From Morchella semilibera (lineage: Eukaryota; Ascomycota; Pezizomycetes; Pezizales; Morchellaceae): DNA of 64,000 nt. The notes beneath the pieces are model-generated. The model was not told where the DNA came from. It made no database searches and saw only the letters and a program-made list of their open reading frames with translations. How positions within the stretch are numbered: the stretch's first letter is position 1; each line of letters begins with the position of its first letter. The stretch spans positions 372,001 through 436,000 of the forward strand of contig WBVU01000016.1 in assembly GCA_009192285.1 (NCBI GenBank). The letters run 5' to 3'. The position numbers and the translations under genes were made by a program. Below, one piece after another: positions 1 to 12,900 of this stretch.

Positions 1-1422
1 GTGGTACTGTACCTTCAATTCATTTGGTGTGGCAAGAGTCGCCAGGCCTGAGCTCCCTCAGACTTCATAGCCCGCGCTCGATCATCACTCTCGGTGGCAA
101 GAGCAATCAATGTCAATAAAGATTTTCAACGATTACTTATGATTGGACCTGACTGTGAACCTAACCTACATCTCCTGTGTGAAGGCTGAAAAGTACAGGT
201 ACCCACTCTACATAGGTAGAGGGTTGCTCGAATCTTTAAATATTGGGAGTACATATGTGTTAATTCCTTGCCACTTAGAATATTAATTACTCTGGAGTAC
301 TATGTAGATATCTACTGGAATACCTAGAGACTGTTCAGTTCTGCAAAAAATCTGACCAGACATCTACTCTAGCAAGGAAAGCCACGGTTTCTATAAATAT
401 ATACACACCCATCAGCAAGAGAGGTGTCCCACGTCATCTTGGCACGGGAAGTCTATGGATGGACCTGCAGTCCAGCGAGAGGAATGATTGGTCCGAGAGA
501 CAGCTTCGCCAAAAGCGATTATGGTCTCCGTACATACATAGAGTAGGTACATCAAGCGAATAAGCGACTTTAGCACTCCTGGACCTTAAAAGAGTAGATG
601 GTGTTTTAAGCGCAACACGGAGGATATTAAACCGCAGCAAACGCTCCGGTTATCGATCCAAATTTTATCTGATTCATTGTTTTCACATTGAAGATAAGAG
701 ATCGGGTAGTAGGCAGAGTTTGGGCCTGGGACACGCGAGAGCGCCGGGTCCATGTCTCGGTCACAAACGGTTTTGGCCCCACCAGCATCTGCTAGCTAGT
801 CTGATATTGGAGCAGCCTGTTGTTTCAACGAAGGACGGAAACGACAGCGATCCTCCTGGAAAAGCCGGCATGTCATGCGAGAGGTGCAATTACATGTTAA
901 CCTACTCCTGAATACCCCCTAAACTCTCCCAACTCTCAATGGCTCTAAATCTCTCTGTAGCTAGCGTAATTTAGCATTTGAAGTTTGGGATCTGTTAGAC
1001 TTACGCGTACACAATTCGGCATCTTTATCCAGAGCCATTCAAAGAGTGCTGCCTCCCGCCAAGTAGTAACGTTCTTCTCTCATCTTTCTCTACATTCTTT
1101 TCCAGTGTGTGAGTGTTTTTTTTTTCTTTCCTAAATCTTATCGACATTCTTTCTCTTCAATTTCGTATTACAACTATCTTTTCACACGCTCGCTATTACC
1201 CGCTCAGTTTCTTGTGCCGTGTGCTTGCGTTCGGGCTTTTTGTCTTGGTCTTTTGCCTTTTTGTAGCACAGCTCTGCCGTTTTTCTCACTCCGTGATCTT
1301 GGCTGCCTGTCATCCCCTATTTTGGCCAGCAATTCCTTAAGCCTCGAGTATTATTGCATCAATCAGCCCTCGGATAATCTTGGCTCCCGATAAACATTGG
1401 CAGCTGTTATCTTGAGTTAAAG
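1..1422. other. Upstream region of the GH72 gene, no gene seen
   Basis: No reading frame here has family resemblance or a supported exon structure. The last 350 bases, roughly 1076-1330, are pyrimidine-rich on the + strand with a T10-type run. This is typical of a fungal promoter or 5' leader feeding the gene that starts at 1423. The left edge may hold the flank of a neighbour outside the window. Confidence 0.6.
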
Positions 1423-3317
1423 ATGAAAACTCTATCATTTCCTTCATTGGCTGTTATAGCCAGTGCACTTGTTTCAGCCGTTTCCGCTGCTGATTTGGAC
1501 CCTATTGTTATCAAAGGAAGCAGTAAGTTTTCTATTTATTAACTCAGCCACAAGAATACTAGCTGATAGTGGTTGTACTTGGCAGAATTCTTTTTCAAAA
1601 GTAATGGAACGCAATTGTAAGTTACCCCTTATATGAACCCTAGAGTGCATTTATGTTGTACATACAATGCATATAGGACTGTAAGCAACGGTTTATTAAC
1701 AGACTTTGCTTTAAGCTTTATGAGGGGTGTTGCCTACCAAGGCTCTGTCACAAATTCTAGTTCAACAGACACTTTTGTGGACCCGTTGGCGGATGCCGAT
1801 GGTTGTAAAAGAGATGTCCCATTGCTTTCGGAGCTTGGTACCAACGTCATTCGTGTCTACGCCATCGACACTACTGCCGATCACACAGAATGCATGCAAT
1901 TGCTTAATGATGCTGGCATCTATGTTGTGAGCGATTTGAGTGAGCCGAGTCAATCTATCAATCGTGACTCTCCAGTCTGGGACGACACACTTTACACACG
2001 CTACACCTCGGTTGTCGATGCTCTGGCCAATCATACAAATGTTCTTGGCTTCTTTGCCGGTAACGAGGTCTCCAATAATGCTTCCAACACTAATGCTTCT
2101 CCTTTCGTCAAGGCAGCCGTGCGCGACATGAAGAAGTACATCAGTGCTTCTGGCTACCGCGATATTCCTGTTGGATATGCAACAAACGACGACGCTGGTA
2201 TTCGCACACAGTTGGCAGATTATTTTAACTGTGGAGATGCCACTGATAGTGTGGATTTCTGGGGTTATAACATCTACTCCTGGTGCGGTGATAGCTCATA
2301 CACCGAGTCTGGTTATGATGTTCGCACTACTGAGTTTGAAACTTACAATGTTCCTTCTTTCTTTGCCGAATACGGTTGTAATGTATTTTTCCCCGATATC
2401 CCGTTTCAACTTTACACACAACAGTAGCTAATATGCCTCTAGGAAGTTCAACCACGTCCTTTTACTGAGGTTGAAGCTATCTACGGCGAGAATATGACAT
2501 CGGTATGGTCTGGTGGTATCGTTTACATGTACTTCGAGGAGACAAACAACTATGGTAAAAATTGCCCCAGCCAACCAACCAACCTTATATCGTCGCTAAT
2601 ACATTTAAAGGTCTTGTTACCATCGAATCTAATGGCGACGCTAAGACTTTGACCGACTTTAACAATCTTAAGACTGAGCTTGCAAAAGTCACCCCTACTG
2701 GCGTTGAGATGGCATCTTACACTCCTACCAACACCGCGGCTCGCTCGTGTCCCACCAGCGATTCTAGTTGGTCCGCTGCCACCGACCTCCCACCTACACC
2801 CAACAAAGAGCTTTGCAGTTGCATGTTGAGTTCTTTAAGCTGTGTCGCTGCTTCTTCGGTTAAGACTTCAGAAATCGCTTCTCTCTTCAGCTACATCTGT
2901 GGAGATGCAAGTATTGACTGCACTGGTATCACTGCCAACGGAACTAGTGGTGCGTATGGTGCATACTCTATGTGCAGTCCTCTTGAGCGATTGGCATGGG
3001 CCATGAATGCATACTATGAGGCCAACTCGGCTTCAGCCGACTCCTGTAGTTTTAGTGGAAGCGGAACTACTCAATCCCCTGCTACTGCTACGGGAAGCTG
3101 CTCAACTCTTCTCGCTGAGGCTGGTGGGACCGCTGGTACCGGAACTGTTACATCGTTCCCTTCAGTCACTGCTAAGAGCTCATCATCTTTATATTCATCA
3201 GTCGGCTCTAGTGCTGCAGGCTCTGTTTCTGCTCCCGCTGTTTCTGTCGGTGCTTTCAAGATTGGTGCCTCTATGCTTGCTGCCATGCTTGGCGGTGTCG
3301 CGTTGGTTCTTGTTTAA
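1423..3317 (+). CDS. GPI-anchored beta-1,3-glucanosyltransferase, GH72 with X8/CBM43 domain
   Basis: Five exons: 1423-1522, 1586-1616, 1716-2382, 2443-2554, 2611-3317 (538 aa). The enzyme cuts and re-ligates beta-1,3-glucan chains at the outer plasma membrane during wall assembly (Gas/Gel/Phr family). Residues 1-20 form a signal peptide ending SAVSA. The GH72 domain follows, with the acid/base Glu in [10 protein letters not shown] and the nucleophile Glu in SFFAEYGCN. Counting through the spliced model puts them at about residues 161 and 262, the positions known for yeast Gas1. A Cys-rich X8 (CBM43) domain starts near [11 protein letters not shown], then a Ser/Thr-rich stretch and a hydrophobic tail ending ALVLV, as expected for GPI attachment. 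The start is the ATG that gives the signal peptide. The exon 2/3 junction uses a TAAG acceptor and is the least certain one. Confidence 0.95.
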
Positions 3318-5797
3318 CGATACTGTACTTAATATGGACGGATGTGTATAAATTTCTGACGGAATATCTGTCGGAAAGACCTGGAGGTCTCTCGGGACAT
3401 TGTATTTGAGTTTGGGCTGTTTCTCGGATTTTTGTACATCTTATTGTTAATTGATTTTGTTATGCATTTTATTCCTATAGCTGAAGACAGCCACTTTTGG
3501 AACATTTGCTGCAGTCTTATGGCCGCTGTTAAGATTTTTTGAAACAAATGATATGGCATGTCTTTGGGGGTGGTATGCGTTAACATCGGTGCCGAGTCTA
3601 TAAATTATGCACTTCTAGAGCCTCAAAGGCCAAAAGTGCACTTTTCCTTTCACTAAGCATTTCGTAAAGTGCACTAATCGCCGAGTGATATCCTGTGATG
3701 ACTACTGTAGCTACTAGCTAACACCATCGGACACAGCCTTGATGGGGGGGCAGCCCAGGGTAGATAAGTAGAGCACTCTATCATCTACTCTAAAGAAATA
3801 CCCACCATACTAAGACTTCTCGAACTCGCTGACCATCAGCCTTACGCAGCACGTACCCAGGGGTATCTTAGCACATTCTACACACCCGAGGGAAAGAATC
3901 CCCCCCCTCAGGCGCTCTCTCGCTCTCGGGAAGGAAGAGGTACCGCCCCGTCAAGGTAGCACACATAAACAGCGTTTTGACCACCCATCCATCCCGGTCG
4001 GCTAGGAGGTATGTCCAAGACCAGGTCGCGTCAGAGCATTTGATTTGCTTATTATCCGGCGGTGGCTTGTATGTGGGGGCCGCGCGTTGTTTAGGTCGCC
4101 TACTTACTATTTGAGCTGGGAAACATCCATATCCATTCCCAGGTACTGGAAATTCATTCCTAGGATCGGTACCTTGCAGTGAGTGGTGTTGGCAGGGGCA
4201 CGGCGGGGGATCCCCCCGGGGGGTTAAGCGTGGTAATGTTGTTTGTTTATAAAGAAATAAGCCATGCTTAGAGATTTTATTACTTTTAATACGAGCTTCT
4301 TCCTCTGCCCCGGAAAAGCTGTGATAATACTGGCGATGGGGGGTATGTAGAGCTAGTCCCTAATACGAACGGCGCAGCAACTTGGGGGGGGGGGGTAGTA
4401 GTAGTACCTACATGTAGAGAACCGCAGAAAACAGCACGAAACAAAGTACAAGAATTGGCCCCAGTTGCATGTGGTTGTGGATTCACAAAGCAGTTGTCCG
4501 TCGTTGTAGATAGATTAGATATCGTGGGAGTATATATCCCGCTTTAGAAACCTTAGACAGAGCGGGTTTTTCGTCGCTACGCTGCCCTATCCGCAACAAC
4601 CTCACGCCGTGTCACAGACCCACTTTTTCTGTGACCTCAAGTCACGGAACAAATGCAAGCCTTTTTTGTGTTCCTGATCCGCAATCAACAGGGAAAAACC
4701 CCTGCCCTTGGTGAGACCTTAGCGCGCGACTTCTCCCCCTTCTGGAATATTGGCTGGCAGATCGGAGCGGCTCCTTTGTCCGAAATGAACCCTACGTAGC
4801 ACACCTCCACTCTCCATCCACTCCCTTCTTTCCCATGGGATACAGAGGGGGAGAGAGAGGAAGAGAGAGAGAAAGGGAAGTGCTGTGCTGTGCTCCAAAG
4901 TGCATGCATGTGTAACTTTTTTTTTTCCCTTTTCTTTCTCTCAGCGACCAAGGAGAACGGGATGATGCATCTCGTCTGGGCTCCGTTTGGGGGATATTCG
5001 TGATGCACGGATGATACGTATGCTAGTACATCACGCTCAGACCGTAGGTGAAGCAATTCAAGAGAAGAGGAACCTACATGGTACATACATGTACATACTA
5101 TCTCTCTAGCTTTGCAGGTTTTTTTTCTTTCTTTGTGTGTGTTTGGAACATACTTTGCCTAGAGTTTTCAAGCTTTGCTGTACGTCGCATCTACATACAG
5201 TAGCAACAGGTTTCACACGCTGTTCGGACGTGGCATGTCTTTCCAGTCCGGTTGCTCGCTGATTCACCGTGGAAATTTTTAGCTTTTACTATCTGGTTAT
5301 CGCGATCTCCGTAGCAGAATCGGAGAGGGAAAAAAGTCAGGCAGCCAGCAAATCAATTTCCCCTGTTATTTTAGATTTTGGGTAGAGTAGGTACAAGTGG
5401 TACATACATAAGATAGCAAACCGCAGATAGGCTTCCAGAGTGTGGTACAGTCAACCGTCCCAATCACGTTCGAGGAACGGCTAGACTCCGGCAGAAGGGA
5501 AAGAAGGTGCTCCAGAAGCCTAACACGGGAAGTTACTGAGGTTAGCTTCAGGAACGCTCATCACTGGGCTACTGGGACGGTGAACCCCTGAAGTGCCGCT
5601 TGTTGCTACAGTAACCCCCCCCCCCTCTCCCCAAAATCACGTGCAACCGACCCACTTCAACTTTGCTGGCATCGTGTAGCTACCAACGCGTTCACATCTA
5701 GAATTAAGAAAAAAAACCTCCTTCTCTGTCTAAGCTCGGAACCCGGTCCCACCATATTATATTCATTACATTACTGGCTACCAGCAAGCAAGCAATA
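3318..5797. other. Intergenic spacer, no gene seen
   Basis: Nothing here reads as a gene on either strand; the longest frame (about 130 codons, minus strand, 4685-5086) is low complexity. Visible items: a perfect palindrome AAAAGTGCACTTTT at 3632-3645 with a second AAAGTGCACT about 30 bases on; a G-run near 4385-4396; GA-rich sequence around 4847-4880; and two TACATGTA palindromes at 4409 and 5086. The end is the promoter of the gene at 5798. Confidence 0.6.
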
Positions 5798-7890
5798 ATG
5801 TCCGATCCTGACACCAATTATTCCAGCGATGAGCTCCCGGTCCTACAGCTGCTCCTTGAGCAGGGCTTAGTAATGAAGGGGAAGGAAATTACGCCGAACC
5901 AGAGCCCCTCCCTGCTTGATAATAATAATGATGATGATCCAGCGACTCCACCCCGGGAGACGAAGAGGTCTCAGACTTCGAAGGTTCCAAAGATTGCGGC
6001 GGCAGGGACTACAGATATTACATCCCGAAGACTTCCCAAAGAAGTCACCGCTACCACGGCTAAAAAGCAAATTAGAGAAGCTAATACCGCGACAGCGGTG
6101 GCTGGGAGACAGAAGAAGTGGGATGGCGGGCATGTAGAAGCGGTGCCCTCCACCACGCCGGCGGTAGAGGACGATTCGGGTTTGTAATAACATGCCCTAT
6201 ATTTTTATTTTGTTTTTAATTTGTCATCCTTTGTATGTAGGGCAAAACCATTCTAATTTTCATATTTCTTGACATATCATCAAGACTACGCATCTGCAGT
6301 TGAAGAAGTGATAGCGGAGCCTACACCAGCGCCTAGACGACGAAGACGCCTAATACAGAAAAAATATCTACCCAGCAGCGACGACGATAGCGATAAAAAA
6401 CAAAAGGAAGCAGAGAGGCCACGACGGGGCTTTGTAGACCTCACAGGTTCCGATTCAGAAGATGCGCCCCCCCAGCTCCCACGTACTCAATCTCAAGCAC
6501 CTCAAGCAGAAGCCGCAGTACCTCAAGCAATCTCCTCCGGAGATGATATTGAAAGCTTCACACTGCGGTAGTATGTTCTCCAAGTTTAGAAATAGTTCTT
6601 TATTGTATCTAACAGGTAAAATACAGCTCACCGCCGCGCTCTGCAAAGCCGCGAAAGATAATACCACCGGCGGCCCTGAAAGTAAAGGAGGCACCGACAC
6701 TAGTTCGCAAGCTCAAATCCCCAACCAAGCTCCTGCCAAAGATGCCTTCTTCACAGCACCGCAAGAGTAGTGATGCATTCTGGGACCAGGAAATCACCGA
6801 CAGCTGGGTTGATACCCATACACCTTATAAAACCCGCGGCGAACCTGTGAGTAGTCAGGGCCATGATGATATAGAAACAATTACGGAGAAAGGTGGAGAC
6901 AGTGACGGTGATGATGATATTGTAGAGGTTGATGATGATTCCTACGGAGAAGATAGCGAAGAAGAGCGAACTCCGTCGCCCACAAAACGCGCACCCGCGG
7001 TGAAATCAAAGTCCAAAGAGAAGAGTGCTATAGAGACCAAACGAGCCTTCAATGCGCGCAAAAAGCAGCTCGCGGAGGACTTCTTCAAGACTATTGATGA
7101 GAAGATAGGCAAGGGAGAGATATCGCAAAAGACCGCCGCTACTGGCGGTGTCAAGATAATATGGAGCAAAACCCTCCGCACCACCGCCGGGACTGCGAAA
7201 TGGCGGGCCGAGAAGCTCATCCCTGATGATGCGGCAACGGAATATCCAACGTCTACTGCGCAGGTGCGGCATCATGCTACTATCGAGCTGGCAGAGAAGG
7301 TCGTTGATAGCCAAGGTTCGCCACAAATAACCCTAATAATTTCTTGGCCTGACCAGAAGCTGACTACCCACATAGAAAAACTATATAACACAATGTGCCA
7401 CGAGTACTGCCATATGGCAAACTACATGATTAGCAATGTCACCAAACCCGCCCACGGCCCAGACTTCAAGCGTTGGGCTGCAAAGTGCACACGCGAGTTT
7501 TCGCACCTCGGTGTTCACGTCACAACCAAGCACAGCTATGAGATTGACGCAAAGTTCAAGTGGACCTGTCAGACGCCCAGCTGTGGACAGGTCTACAAGC
7601 GGCACTCAAAGTCCATTGACATCACACGATCCAGATGTGGAGCCTGTAAGACAGGAATGCTGCTACAGACGCACCCGCCACTGCGAGAGAAGAGACCTAT
7701 TACCGGGTATCAAGCGTTTATGAAGGAGAATTTTGCGCGGATCAAGGCGCAGAACCCGGGAGTGCCGCAGAGGGACATCATGAAGATTGTGGCACAGGCC
7801 TACAGAGACGCTAAAGAGACTGGTGCAGTAGAAGCGTCTGGGGAGAATGAGGGCGACTTGGAGGTCATGCTGGGTGAGCTCAAGGTTTGA
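5798..7890 (+). CDS. SprT-like metalloprotease with HMG-type tail (GCNA/ACRC-like)
   Basis: Three exons: 5798-6179, 6300-6567, 6627-7890 (637 aa). A second in-frame acceptor at 6284 would start exon 2 at 6285 and add five residues. The N-terminal half is disordered and acidic, with long Asp/Glu stretches. From about residue 350 comes a SprT-like domain with the zinc-protease signature HEYCH in NTMCHEYCHMANYM and a downstream zinc ribbon (CQTPSCG..., CGACKTGML). The C-terminus, GYQAFMKENFARIKAQNPG onward, reads as an HMG-box-like helix set. This order matches fungal SprT/HMG proteins related to animal GCNA/ACRC, which act in the nucleus on DNA-protein crosslinks. The role here is inferred from that kinship. 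Spartan/Wss1 is less likely because the acidic N-terminus and HMG tail fit GCNA better. Confidence 0.88.
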
Positions 7891-9328
7891 GGGTGTAGAA
7901 GTATTACAATGTGGCGTATGGTTTTGTTTTGTTTTGTTTTTTCTTTGGATGGATTGTGTCTAAATTCTGACTGGTTTGATTACCGGATTGCACATATGCA
8001 GCCTGTAAAAGTGCATAAACTACTACTATTTCTGGCATCAGAAGCTAAAATCTGATCCATAGATACATATTATCGCGATTGAAAACTTTCACCATTTCTA
8101 GAACCATAATCGAATGTGCAACTGAAGGGTCTTCAGCTCTGATCTACATATGTACATACCTTTGCATATAGTCAGACAGACTAAGAATCTCCCACTGTTG
8201 TACTGAACAACAAACCTCCCCCATCACAGCCGGTTCGCCGAAGATAAATCACAAAGGCACTACCGGCTAGACTCACCCTGCAGTTACAAAGGTCACTAGG
8301 ATGATGTGTACTTACTTCAGATAGAAAATAACCTTTTTTCCCCCCCCCCCCCAGCCTCGATCTGATTAAACCCTGAGATAAGCTTATAGTTCTGATAGGG
8401 TTGATAAGTCTCGCCGCGCTCTTAGAGTGCTTACTAACCGAGGGTGGGGCCATTTGCACCGCAATAAGCGATCTTGCATTCTTCAATCTCCGGGAACATG
8501 CACACACCAAAAGGGCGAAAATAGGCTGTGCACGTGCTATATTATGTTTTATGTGTTGTGTGTTTGAGATGCCAAATCCACTTGCATAAAACATACGTCT
8601 CGCAGCGCACACAACCAACCCAACCCAACCAATCACCCACCAGCACAACAACCACCACTTGCAGGATCTGTTACGTTCAGCCCTAGTTAAGTTATGTAGC
8701 ATCATCATCATGACTTGAATCCGCAGCACAGGTGTTTAAACCCCCCACGGCGCGTGGGGTCGAGTTTATCGGGGCTGAACTTTTTTTTTTTTGACGCCGC
8801 GGCTGATGCTGTGTACCTACATTTACTTACGTGGTGGTTGCTCCGCCGCTCTGCCGCTCCGCTGGGTCGAGTGATAAACTATGACCAAACTACCAAGTTG
8901 AATCGAGAAATATTTCCCCAACGGGTGTGGGAATTCAACAGGAGACCCTGAGCCAATAGAAGCTAGAATGACTAGAGATCCCGCAGCTTGGCTACATGTA
9001 TTTTCTTAGAATCCCTGTTCGTCAAGTGCCAGTATCCGTCAAGCGACTGTGAAACTCCTTTAGCAATGAAATCTAATATATTTAGCAACTGTAACTTTGA
9101 TGGCCTCTGACAGAAGACCAACTACAAAAAAAAAAAAAAACGCCATTAAATTAAATATAACAACGCGGTGTACTTTATGCATTTCACTTTTTATCCATCC
9201 ACCAATGTGCTGCAAGGAAAATGTACCACGTGAAAATGGCACGCATGATCCAATGACGTAAATCCGTCGTGTCAAAAAAAACAAACAAGAAAAAAAAAAA
9301 AGATGGACCCCGTAAGAGGATTTTGATA
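7891..9328. other. Intergenic spacer, no gene seen
   Basis: This is the 3' flank of the SprT-like gene, with TTTTG repeats near 7920. It contains a C-run near 8341-8352, A/T homopolymers near 8780 and 9127-9140, and one TACATGTA at 8993. No coding region is supported; a 180-codon open frame on the minus strand at 8181-8729 lacks family resemblance or codon-like composition. Confidence 0.55.
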
Positions 9329-9418
9329 GGCTCGACCCCGGGTTTGAACCGGGGACCTCTCGCATATTAACTTAGGGTGTTACCCTAAGCGAGAATCATA
9401 CCACTAGACCAGCCGAGC
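9329..9418 (-). tRNA. tRNA-Pro(AGG) with 18-nt intron
   Basis: Read on the minus strand, the acceptor 5' arm GCTCGGC pairs with 3' GTCGAGC (one G-U), followed by discriminator C. The D arm is GGTCTAGTGGTATGATT. The anticodon stem CTCGC/GCGAG encloses loop TTAGGGT with anticodon AGG. The T arm is CCCGG-TTCAAAC-CCGGG. An 18-base intron sits one base 3' of the anticodon (canonical 37/38 site) and contains CCCTAAG, complementary to the anticodon loop. The mature tRNA is 72 nt before CCA. A near-identical copy lies at 62364-62453 on the other strand, differing by one intron base. Confidence 0.96.
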
Positions 9419-9933
9419 TTATGTTAAGGTGCCCAAATAGCTTATATATTCACAGTAGCTGTTAACACAACACGCCCGGTTTCAGGTAATAAGTAAGGAG
9501 GTAAAACTGACCAATGATACAAACCTAAAGAAACCCTGCCAAGACGTGCTGCGCTGAGTCACGACACTTGCCAAAGCCGAGGTTTGAATGCTTAATCACT
9601 GACATGTCAATGATTGATCCTCAACTTGGTAAAAAAAAAAACCTCAGTGCAGATGGGTATTCAAGGCGCCACATGCAACGAGGGCTGGAGATAAAGAACC
9701 AAACACCACGTCTAAGCATGCCACCCATAGGATATATATCGTGATAACATGTCTAATCAATTTGGAATAATTATAGCTAGGATATGAGGTATAAAAGAAG
9801 GAAGAAGAAAAAAAAGAGAGAGGAAGAATCATACAAAAAAAAAAAAAACGCCGTCCCAAGATGCTACCACCATCCATCCGTCCGTTCCCCAAATTAAACC
9901 ATACACCTTTTACATCCGCACAATGCCCATATT
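9419..9933. other. Spacer and probable 3' UTR of POL2
   Basis: Between the tRNA-Pro and the POL2 stop codon there is only A/T-rich, low-complexity sequence, with A-runs near 9630 and 9835-9848. The right part is probably the POL2 3' untranslated region. No gene is seen. Confidence 0.55.
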
Positions 9934-12900
9934 TCATATACCCGCGATAATCTCATCAACCACGTCCAGCAACATACTAAAAGAATAGAAATCCGCCACA
10001 CTCTTATACACATTCAACCTCCTAACGAGGGGCTCCTTCTCCATCGTCAGCACCCACGCCCCCGAGCACGCACAATGCTCCTGGAAGTCATTCGCCTTCA
10101 ACTGTTTACACTTTCCGCACTTCAGGTCCTGCGCATTGTACGCCGTGATCATCTGCTGCAGCTGGCCAATCATCTTCTCCTCGAACGCCAGTCGGTCAAA
10201 CTCCGTCCCGCAGAACAGGCACTTCCACGCCTTGTCCCGGGCCTGCACTCCTTCGCCTGCCGCCTCCGGGATCAGGTCCTCGTCCTTGCAGAGGTCCATG
10301 TCCCGCGTCATTGTGCAGCTTGAGCAGACGACCTGGGAGAATTTGAGCGACTCGCTCGGATTCTCAAAGATGCCATCCTTGCTGAACTCCTTGACGTCGA
10401 ACATGCCGAGAAGCTCTTTGCGCAGCATGCGCGCCTCGAGATTGATCTCCTTCACTAGGCCAAACACCGCCGTCAGGGACCGGACCAGCTGTAGGACCGG
10501 GTTTTTCAACGGTTTATACGCGCCCGGCAGGGAGGGAAACATAAAGTCATCATCGGGCTCCGAGTGCAGCATCGATTCTTGGAGCCGGCGGATCAGCTGC
10601 CCGATCTGCTTCCGCAGCGGCTTCGAGAACTCCTTGCCCAGAACAACCTTATCGCTATTCTCGTCCTCCGAGACCTTGAAAAAGATCTGCGTCGGTCTAG
10701 GGGTTGAGGGATTGGACCCTGAGGCCTCGGGGTGCTTTTGCTTGTGCATGATCTCCACAAACTCAACTACCCACTCGTGGAAAACACTCTGAAGAGCCTC
10801 GGGCAAGAACTTTGCAAACTGCCAATGCATGATCGTACTAAGCGACTGTTCAACCTTATCCTCCGCAATAGTTTGGCACGCCTTGCCGCCATGGTTCACC
10901 TCGTCATACCACACGAGGTAGTCCCAGTACTCCTTAATTTCCAGATCCAAGAAATGAAACAGCGGCTTCGCCCGGATAGACTTGATGATGTACTCGCTAT
11001 AAGCATATGCATTACCCACATCCGCCTTTGTCGTCTGCACCAGCAGTTTATTTGCATTTGCAAAAACCACATTCGATCCCACTCGACGGAAATCCGTCAT
11101 TAACTGTAAGAGCGCCTTCTTCGACATTGTCTGCACATAGTAATGTAGCGCCCGATCATATAGGAAAGAGCCCGGATTCTCGACCCATCTCACCAGATGC
11201 TGAACCATGACATCAGCCGTATGATTCCCTCTGCAAGCCTCCGCCCACCACGCCTTCACCATCTCACGCAGTACCGTGACACCGGCAGTCGCAAACGCGT
11301 TATCAGCAAATATCACATTAGTCCCATCACTTGGATTATCATCTGTGGGCACTGCCGGGTTTAACGATACTGAATCACTTCCCTCCAACTCATTAATTAG
11401 CGAGGACGTAAGGATAGTATTGATAGCGAGATTCCTGACATCGATCTCAATGCAGACCGATGAATAAGAGCCCGGATTATTGATAGCCGGCATCTCCACC
11501 GTTTCGAAGGCCCCCACAATATCATCCTTCTCATACCCACCATGGTCCGGTTTCGGCGAAGGAGACCACCAAAGCACCACGTTATTCTTCTGCAGCCGCC
11601 GCGCATAGGCAACATCAATGAGATAGCTCGGGTCATCCTTCTCCAGATTGCATATCGGAACATCACCATACCGCGCCAACTCCGTATAATCCGCAATCCA
11701 AGACCCCAATGCCAGATAGCGCGTAACAATCCGTTTCGCCACAAACGTCTGCCACCCCAATGGCGGGAGACTACTGTCCGAAGGGTCCGCGCGCAGCGAC
11801 AGGATCGGGAAATCATTCAACGCAGGCACAGTATCCACCAGCATCCGCTTCTGTGGGGACTGAATGACCAAGACCGCCGCTTTCGACTCCTCCGAGCGGA
11901 CCTTCTTGACGAGATCGACCAGCCCCTTATGCATCTTCTTCCTCGTGTTAACGTACGATATATCGAATTTGACCGCCTCTGGGTAATCAAACGAGGCCTG
12001 CCATGGGCCGTTCTGCTCCTTTAGTCGCCGGGCGAGTTGCTCAGTGTATATCTTATCCATATTCGGCAGATTCTGTGCGTCCTTTGTGGTATTGTAGACG
12101 AGCACATAGGCTTCATCCTTCACGGTTGAGAAAAGTCCAAAGACCTGTCTTTCACCAGCAATTACGTGATACAAGAACACAAACTCCAACCGACTCTCAT
12201 GGAGGTAAGGCTTCGTACCCACATTCGCCTTGAGTGTCGACAGCTCAAACCCATGTTCCAAGCCCTTCCCCAGGACACCAACCTGGCTGGCGTCAAAGGT
12301 ACAGTTATTGCCCAGCTCCAGCAGAACCCGGGTCTCCAGCGGTATCTGTGTCTCATACACACCCTCCACACTCGGGTGGTTGAAGATGACTGAGAACGCC
12401 TTCGCTTCCTGGATGAACATATCCTCCGGAACAATGAGCTTTTGGAGATTGACCGACGGGCGCCCATTAGGGAGAATGTGATTCGCCTTCTCCACCTTAC
12501 ACCCTTCCACAACCACCTTCGGCATATCATCGTTCCTGAAATTGACAAAAACCTGTCTCGGGACCTTGATCTTCAAGACGACAATCTTCCTATCCACCAA
12601 GACAAACGCCCTCACCTCACCCGGCATATCCGTAGTCCTGAGCTGCAGAATCTCCCACGTACCAGACAGCATCGATTCCGTCTGGTTCCTGAAGAATGTC
12701 CCCAACTTGTCGTTCTGCGGGCCACTCCTGTCACCAAATAGCTGCTTCCGCCTTATCCTGGCATGCTTCTGCAGCTTCCACTTCTTCTTCTGGTACTGCA
12801 GCCAGCCCTTGTAGTCCTCCGTCATCGAGGGCATGATCTCCGGCAGGCTCGCAAACGGATCATTCGGCACGACGTTCTCCGGCGCCTTCCTCTTCTGCAG

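Noticed and set aside
4685-5086. 133-codon open frame on the minus strand
   Set aside because: Composition is low complexity (GA-rich tract and Ser/Lys runs), with no family resemblance, introns or conserved motif.
8181-8729. 182-codon open frame on the minus strand
   Set aside because: Amino-acid pattern is non-protein-like and the frame crosses a homopolymer C-run; no homologous motif recognised.
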